In this document: piece after piece, positions 57,601 to 64,000 of the stretch | Layout of the letters: every line of letters starts with the position of its first letter | Numbering within the stretch: the stretch's first letter is position 1 | Origin: Coprinellus micaceus | Taxonomy: Eukaryota; Basidiomycota; Agaricomycetes; Agaricales; Psathyrellaceae | Assembly (NCBI GenBank): GCA_951394405.1 | Contig: OX596334.1 | Coordinates: forward strand, 3,100,001 to 3,164,000 | Direction: 5' to 3' | Length of the DNA: 64,000 nucleotides | Position numbers and translations under genes: made by a program | The notes under the pieces: generated by a model | Told to the model about the DNA's origin: nothing | The model's database searches: none | The model's input: the letters and a program-made list of their open reading frames with translations, nothing else

Positions 57601-60530
57601 ACCGGCAACTTCCCCATCGATGAGCTCGTCCAGGAGGTCGAGCAGCGCAACCGCCTCAAGCTCATCCTTCCTTGGCTCGAGGCTCGCGTTGCTGCTGGTA
57701 GCCAGGACGTCTCCGTGTTCAACGCTATCGCCAAGATCTACATCGACAGCAACAACAACCCCGAGAAGTTCCTCAAAGAGAATACCATCTACGACCCTCT
57801 TGTTGTCGGTAAATTCTGCGAGGTTCGCGATCCCTCCCTGGCTTATATCGCCTATGCTCGCGGCCGCTGTGATGACGAGCTCATCGCCATGACCAACGCC
57901 AACACCATGTACAAGCAACAGGCTCGCTACCTCATCCAACGCAGCGACCTCGAGCTTTGGGCTCAGGTCTTGAACCCCGAGAACATGCATCGTCGCGCTC
58001 TCATCGACCAGATTGTCTCCACCGCCATCCCCGAGTGTACCGACCCCGACCAGGTTTCGGTTACCGTCAAGGCATTCCTCCAGGCTGAACTCACGATGGA
58101 GCTGCTTGAGCTCCTTGAGAAGATCGTCATCGAGCCCTCGCCGTTCTCGGAGAACAAGAACCTCCAGAACTTGCTCCTTCTCACCGCCATCCGTTCTGAC
58201 AAGGGTAAGGTTGTCGGATATATCAACAAGCTCCAGAACTACGATGCTGGCGAGATTGCCAAGATCGCGACGGAGCATGGTTTATACGAAGAGGCACTTA
58301 CGATCTACAAGAAGCACAACCAGCATGCCTTGGCCATGAACGTCCTCGTTGAACACATAGTCTCGCTCGACCGTGGCTTGGACTACGCCACCAAGGTCAA
58401 CGAGCCCGCCGTGTGGAGCCGCTTGGCCAAGGCCCAGTTGGACGGCTTGAGGATCAAGGAGTCGGTTGGTACGCACTATCCTTTCGTCTTACTGAATTGT
58501 ACCCAACTTTGTTATCCTAGACTCGTACATCAAGGCGCAGGATCCTTCCAACTTCGCTGAAGTCATCGAGATGGCCAACCACGCCGGCAAACATGACGAC
58601 CTTGTCCGTTACCTTCAGATGGCCCGCAAGTCCCTCCGCGAGCCCAAAGTCGACACCGAGCTCGCCTATGCCTACGCCAAGACCGATCGTCTTCACGATA
58701 TGGAGGACTTCCTCAGCATGACCAACGTTGCCGATGTTCTTGAGGTTGGAGAGAAGTGCTTCGAGGATGAGCTCTACCAGGCGGCGAAGTTGTTGTTCAC
58801 CAGCATCTCAAACTGGGCTAGGCTGGCTACGACCCTGATCTACCTCGGGGAGTATCAGCCTGCTGTCGAGTCGGCGAGGAAGGCAGGCAACACTCAGGTG
58901 TGGAAGCAGGTGCATGCTGCTTGCGTGGAGAAGAACGAGTTCCGTTTGGTATGTCTTTGTCAATACCTCAAGGAAAGGTTCCTCACGTCTGGTCGTGTTT
59001 TCAGGCTCAAATCTGCGGTCTTAACATCATTGTTCATGCTGAGGAGCTCGGTGCGCTCATCACCATGTACGAGCGCCGCGGCCACTTCGAGGAGGTCATC
59101 GGCCTTTTGGAAGGAGGTCTCAGCTTGGAGCGGGCACACATGGGCATCTTCACCGAGCTTGCGATCCTTCTCAGCAAGTACAAGCCTGCCAAGTGTGAGC
59201 ACTGTTTTACTACCTCTTTCCTCCTGGTTTCTCATTTCTCGCAGTGATGGAGCACCTTAAGCTGTTCGTCGCCCGCATCAACATCCCCAAGGTCATTCGT
59301 GCCGCTGAGAAGGCTCACCTCTGGCCCGAGCTCGTCTTCCTTTACATGAAGTACGACGAATTTGTAAGTCACACCTTCCTCCAGGCGTGTGTCGAATCAA
59401 GCTAACTTTCATTCAGGATAACGCCGCCCTTGCCATGATCGAACGCTCGGCCGATGCTTGGGAGCACAACCAGTTCAAGGATGTCATCGCTCGTGTCGCC
59501 AACGTTGAGATCTACTACAAGGCCTTGACCTTCTACCTCCAGGAGCAGCCCACCTTGCTCACCGACCTCCTTACCGTCATGATCCCTCGCATCGACCACA
59601 GCCGTGTTGTTCGCATGTTCCGCCAAGTCGACCACATTCCTCTTATCCGGGCTTACCTCATTGCTGTTCAGCATGTACGTCTGCTCTCGCTGTTTAGACG
59701 GGGCGTTGACTGATGACTGCTACTTTAGCTCAACATCGAGGCCGTTAACGATGCCTACAACGACCTTCTGATTGAAGAGGAAGACTATCAGCTTCTCCGG
59801 GATTCCATTGACAGCTTCGATAACTTTAACAACATTGGCTTGGCGAAGCGGTTAGAGGCTCACGAGTTGCTCGAGTTCAGGAGACTGGCTGCTCACATCT
59901 ACAAGGTAAGCATGAAAGCTAGCCATGTTTGACCCATACTCATTCGCTATGTAGAAGAACAACAGATGGGAGGAGTCGATCGCGCTGTCGAAGCAAGACA
60001 AGCTGTACAAGGACGCCGTGGTCACTGCGGCCACGTCGAACGCCACCGAGGTTGCGGAGGAGTTGCTCTCCTACTTTGTCGATATTGGGAACAAGGAGTG
60101 CTTCGCCGCCACGCTCTACGTTTGCTTCGACTTGCTGCACTCGGATGTGGTCATGGAGCTCGCATGGCAGCACGGGCTGAACGACTTCTACATGCCCTAC
60201 AAGATACAGATTGAGCGGACGCGGGTCGAGAAGCTGGCTCAGTTGGAGAGGGAGGTGAAGGAGCGGTCACAAAAGGAGGCGCAGAAGGAGCAGGCGGAGT
60301 CCGAGGCGCCTATTATCAACCCTGGCGGCCTCGGGAACCGACTGCTGCTCGAAAATGGGTACGTGGCATGATGAGGGCCGAATGCAGATGTGCTGACTCT
60401 GACTTTAGACACGGGGGTCCTGCTCCACCGATGAATGGCATGCCTTACGTGAGTGGTGCCCCTTGTCGTTCTGGATTGAGAGGCACGGTGCTGACCCGTT
60501 GTGCAGGCGATGACTGGGTTCGGATACTAG
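54699..60530 (+). CDS. CHC1: clathrin heavy chain
   Basis: Fifteen exons: 54699-54791, 54894-55059, 55115-55563, 55614-56096, 56151-56351, 56403-56984, 57040-58468, 58521-58948, 59005-59194, 59245-59363, 59417-59674, 59729-59905, 59955-60358, 60409-60448, 60507-60530; 1,680 aa, the usual length. It is the triskelion leg of clathrin coats on trans-Golgi, endosome and plasma-membrane vesicles. The N-terminal beta-propeller (about 1-330) starts [20 protein letters not shown] and includes [14 protein letters not shown]. The alpha-solenoid of seven CHCR repeats follows (for example [39 protein letters not shown] and [20 protein letters not shown]). The C-terminal trimerisation region ends in a Gly/Pro-rich tail ([20 protein letters not shown]). 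The long exon 7 (1,429 nt) has strongly C-biased third positions, fitting high expression. Confidence 0.98.
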
Positions 60531-60702
60531 AAGGATGGTGTAGATTGACGTATTTTGTAGTACTACTTCCTTGTAATAATGGGATTCCATGCTCATCTGA
60601 TTGGAATGTTTGTTTGGGCCGTATTTAGCAGCAGTTGCCATGGGAGAGCCGCTGGGCGCTCTATGCACACTCTCCCCTGTACTTTTAGTTGGTGATACCC
60701 CG

Positions 60703-63454
60703 ATGCCCCACCAGCAGCTTTCACTGCCCATACATATACCCTTTGCCAACGGCAGCAACGGTGTCGACGCGGCCCACGACCCCGCCTCGTCCGCTGCCGC
60801 CAGGTTCCCCCATACCCGCGCCCAGCTAGCGGAGCTTGCGCGACAATACAAACCCCAGGCCGACGACGAGAACACCGAAGACGCGCAGCGAGTGCCCCCC
60901 TCGCATGTCGTCGCCGTCGCCAGCCTGCTGCTCGAGGAGAAGGAGGAGGACCTGAAAGAGCATCTGCGAGAGACGTATGGGATGGACGACGACACGGTGG
61001 GTTCTGCAGCATGTGTGCGCTCGACGCGCGGTGGACGTTGCTGACGTTGAGCAGATCGAGCAGAGCGTGTTGGAGCTGATGCACAAACACCGCGACGATG
61101 TCGCCGGCGTCCCCTTTCTCTTTCTCACTCCGACGCGCAGGCCCATCTCCAGACCGTCTTCCCGCGCGTCGAACAGAGCCTCCGCGCCCTCCTCGCCTCT
61201 CGCCCACTCCCTCTCCTTCAGACGCCCCCATACCCCAGTCACATCGCCACTCGCCGGCCTCGTTCGAGAATCGTCCTTCATGTCCGCCAAAAGCGACTAC
61301 TCCCCGTCGTCGTCGCCCATCCTCATGCATGCCCATATATCGTCCCCGTACACTGCAAGTCTCCCGGCCTCTCCGATTTCGTCCCCAAGGCTCTTGAATG
61401 CAAAGGCATCCGAGTTCAGGCCCATCCCCCGTCCGCTCTCCGCCGCATCGTCCAACCCCGGTGCCCTCCTGCGAGCAGACACCCCATCGCCCGATCTCTG
61501 GGCACACAACTCCCCTCGGCTCCCGTCAAATCTCGCCATTGCAGCCCCCTTGCTGCCCGAACAGCAGAGTCTTTCGCGTTCCGCCACTCCATTGCGTTCC
61601 TCGACCACCCAGCTGCTCGACGACGAAGACGAGGAAGATCCTTATGATCCATTTGCAGCCCAGCTCGTCAACAACTTCGACGCCATCAATCTATCCGATT
61701 TCGAGCATCCCCAATGGCCTCTCCCAGAAGCCCTTGACCAATCTCACTACTACCCCGGATATGCACCCACTGAGACACCGCAAACCATCCCCTCCGATGG
61801 GGAAGATAGTGCCCTCCTCACTGATGGCATGACCCCGTTCGATGTCCTGAGTTCAGTGTTCGGCTCAACCCTCGCGCCTTCTGAGCTTGAAGACGCCCTC
61901 GCCGCGAATGGATTCGATTTTGAACGTGCGATGGCCTGGCTCGTCGATCGCGCGTTGCCCGCCCCGCAGAGCCCACCGGCAAGGTCCCCCATGAACAAGT
62001 TTACTACGGTTGGACGAGATGCGTCGGGGAGAGGGCGGGGTTTCATCCCGACCAGCCCTCCCCCTGGTCGCGGTGCCCCACGATATGGGCCACCCAACGG
62101 CCGTCCTGCGCCGAATGGGAACCGTGTCTGTCGTTACTTCGTGGCTGGAGAATGTCTCCGAGCGGACTGCCGCTTCAGGTGAGTTCGTCTCATTTTCTTT
62201 AACTGCATCGGACTACTTACCCCGAACTAATTAATGTAGCCATGACCTCGAACGAGCCCTCTGTCGGTTCTGGCTCCGGGGCATGTGTGCCAAACACGAA
62301 GCATGCGAGTTTCTCCATCATTTGCCCAAGGACGTCGACCTCAACAGTGTCCAACAAGTCTTATCCCGCGCCAACGTTCCTCCTGGCACTGGCCCACTCG
62401 CGAGCCTTCACCCAGGACCCCCTGTGGAAGAATTCCCTGCCCTTGGCTACGAGGGTGCCAGGGGTGGTCTGAACATCAGGAGGCAGCAGCCTTACAACGA
62501 CCCTGGGCGAACGAGGTTCGCGGCAGCCGTCAAAAAGCCCGCACCCCCTCCCAACGGCGACGTACCTGGTATACGCCCTAGCATCCTCAGTCCTTCGGCG
62601 GATAATCTCCACCACCAGTCTGCCATCGTCGCCCCGCGGCCCTCGAACCGCATCAAGTTGCGCTCACCTGCCCTCATGCCGACTTTGCCCACTGGCGACG
62701 TACTGAGCAACTTGTACATGAACTACCGTTCCCGCGCCTTACAGCTCGGTGCAGCGAGGAACGCGTGTCTCTCTAGAGCCGCTGATGCTTGGCGGCGCGG
62801 CGATGGCGCCGCCGCAAAGCGGTTCAGTCGAGAGGGTCACGAGCTCAACGCTAAGATGGGTGCAGAGATGCAAGATGCTGCAGGCAAACTCGTGCGCGAG
62901 CGAGCCAGAGTCGCTGAGCAAGCCGTGAGGTCTCGAGAAGCCAGCTGGTCAGACGACGCGGGTGACAGATCAGCAAGAGGGAAGGCATGTGGAGGTGGCT
63001 ATGGTGTTATCCTAGGTGTCGCGAGCAGGCAGGTCGGCGATGACAAGTTGACGTCCGAAGAGAGAACCGAGGCCATGTTGGATCTCCATGCCCTACATTC
63101 CAACGAGGCGAACGAGGTCCTGGAACAATTTTTGCTGGCTGTAAGGTGTTCTCCTTTTAACTTTGTGGATCAAGGCTGACAGGACTACTCAGCTCGAACG
63201 GGAACATTTCTTGGGTCTTGGTGAGTGCCTGCTGATACCTTTCTCTGCTCCAGACGCTAATACCTGTAATTCCAGCATATGTCGTGGTCGGCGAAGAGAA
63301 GCATACCGGAGCCCAAGACCCAGCCCGTGGTGCTTCGCGCCTGCGCCTTGCAACTGGCGTTCGTGAATGGCTCCATCGCTGGGGATACCCTTGGAGCGAA
63401 CGAGATGGAATCATCTGCATCGACCCCCTCTCCCACCATTCCGAATCTAGTTAA
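60703..63454 (+). CDS. CUE-like, CCCH zinc-finger, DUF1771 and Smr domain protein (Cue2-like)
   Basis: Five exons: 60703-60996, 61055-62178, 62240-63140, 63193-63220, 63276-63454; 841 aa from MPHQQLSLP. An in-frame ATG at 60640 would add 21 residues. An N-terminal helical part with an acidic stretch (LLLEEKEEDLKEHLRETYG) leads into a long Ser/Pro-rich linker. Then come a CUE/UBA-like helical fold (about 356-401, DVLSSVFGSTLAPSELEDAL), two CCCH zinc fingers (about 455-500, CRYFVAGECLRADCRFSH and CRFWLRGMCAKHEACEF), a DUF1771 helix (about 631-680) and a C-terminal Smr domain (about 751-835). The Smr domain has the LDLHALH motif and a histidine in GEEKHTGAQD. CUE plus Smr is the layout of Cue2, the endonuclease that cuts mRNA at collided ribosomes. 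An RNA-quality-control role is inferred. Confidence 0.88.
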
Positions 63455-64000
63455 AGTGTGACTACCTTTCGACAAAGCGGTTCCTTCTCAACGTTCGTCG
63501 CCAGTGGCATTCTTAGAGTTCTCGCAGGGGACCCTTTCTCGTTTCATTCAATTGTTGTCGGTTTTGAAGTGCATATTAGATCAGCTGATGGTCACCGGAG
63601 GGCATTTCTTTTCGCTTTTCTCCCGGTCCCTTGCGGTTGCGAGTATTGTTTTCGTATCCCCCACAAACGGTGTACTTGTGCTTGATCTCCTCGGAGGAAA
63701 ACTGATAGGAAGAAGTTTCAATATAAAGTCGATGTAACCGTGGCCTTCTGTATGTTGTACATAGTTGTGTGTACTATCTGTGAATGAAAAACGGAGAAGT
63801 TGTGAGTATAGATTACGGTCCGGTAGGGCCTGATGAGGCCTGGAGAGTGGACGCAACGACAGACAGGGCAGGACCAGTAAATATCTCCCATTCCGGGAGA
63901 AGGCGAATGCGGTCCTCCGGGGACTCCTCCCCAAGTCCAAGATTTAACGCCAATTTTTGCAAGCCCCCTCCTCGTTATCATAAGCGCCCGTGCTGCCAGC
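63455..64000. other. right-edge intergenic, nothing seen
   Basis: Contains the 3' UTR of the Cue2-like gene. Short frames on both strands are of ordinary length and composition; no start of a further gene can be supported before the window ends. Confidence 0.4.

Noticed and set aside
57160..58278. A 372-codon open frame on the minus strand
   Set aside because: It lies antisense inside the clathrin heavy chain exon 7 and is explained by that exon's strong third-position bias.

Overview
This window is nuclear DNA from a filamentous basidiomycete, most likely Agaricomycotina. The signs are very high intron density (20 exons in pyruvate carboxylase, 21 in L-serine dehydratase, 15 in clathrin heavy chain), introns of about 45-65 bp with GT..CTNAC..AG signals, C/G-biased third codon positions, and a fungal gene set. 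I placed exon boundaries by hand from splice signals, frame continuity and family conservation. Every confident model sums to a multiple of three.

Left block (1-19,040), compact: the 3' end of an unrecognised gene (+), a weak 71-aa candidate (-), a low-complexity charged, probably nuclear protein (-), a small secreted Ser/Thr-rich protein (-), an ADF-H/coiled-coil/PH actin-cortex protein (-), a DUF1295 membrane protein (-) and an iron-sulfur L-serine dehydratase (-). The dehydratase is divergent from a Bem3-like PX-PH-RhoGAP (+), which is followed by the ER permease chaperone SHR3 (+).

Middle block (19,040-43,270), gene-poor: about 24 kb with one clear gene, an Ecl1-type zinc-motif protein at 31.5 kb. 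The rest holds an inverted-repeat element at 22.6-23.3 kb, diverged direct repeats near 35.5 kb, and several exon-like fragments with good splice signals that do not join into a long frame (19.3 kb, 24.3-25.1 kb, 28.1-28.5 kb). They look like gene relics or unrecognised genes.

Right block (43,275-63,454), compact housekeeping: spliceosomal SmB (-), nitronate monooxygenase (+), pyruvate carboxylase (-), GDP-mannose transporter (-), PQ-loop protein ANY1 (+), clathrin heavy chain (+), and a CUE/CCCH/DUF1771/Smr protein of the Cue2 no-go-decay type (+).

Functionally the window is rich in endomembrane and polarity genes: SHR3 for ER exit of permeases, the GDP-mannose transporter for Golgi glycosylation, ANY1 for Golgi/endosome lipid asymmetry, clathrin for vesicle coats, and RhoGAP plus ADF-H/PH for Cdc42 and the actin cortex. 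Pyruvate carboxylase and serine dehydratase are central-metabolism genes that produce oxaloacetate and pyruvate. I found no rRNA, no convincing tRNA and no CRISPR array.
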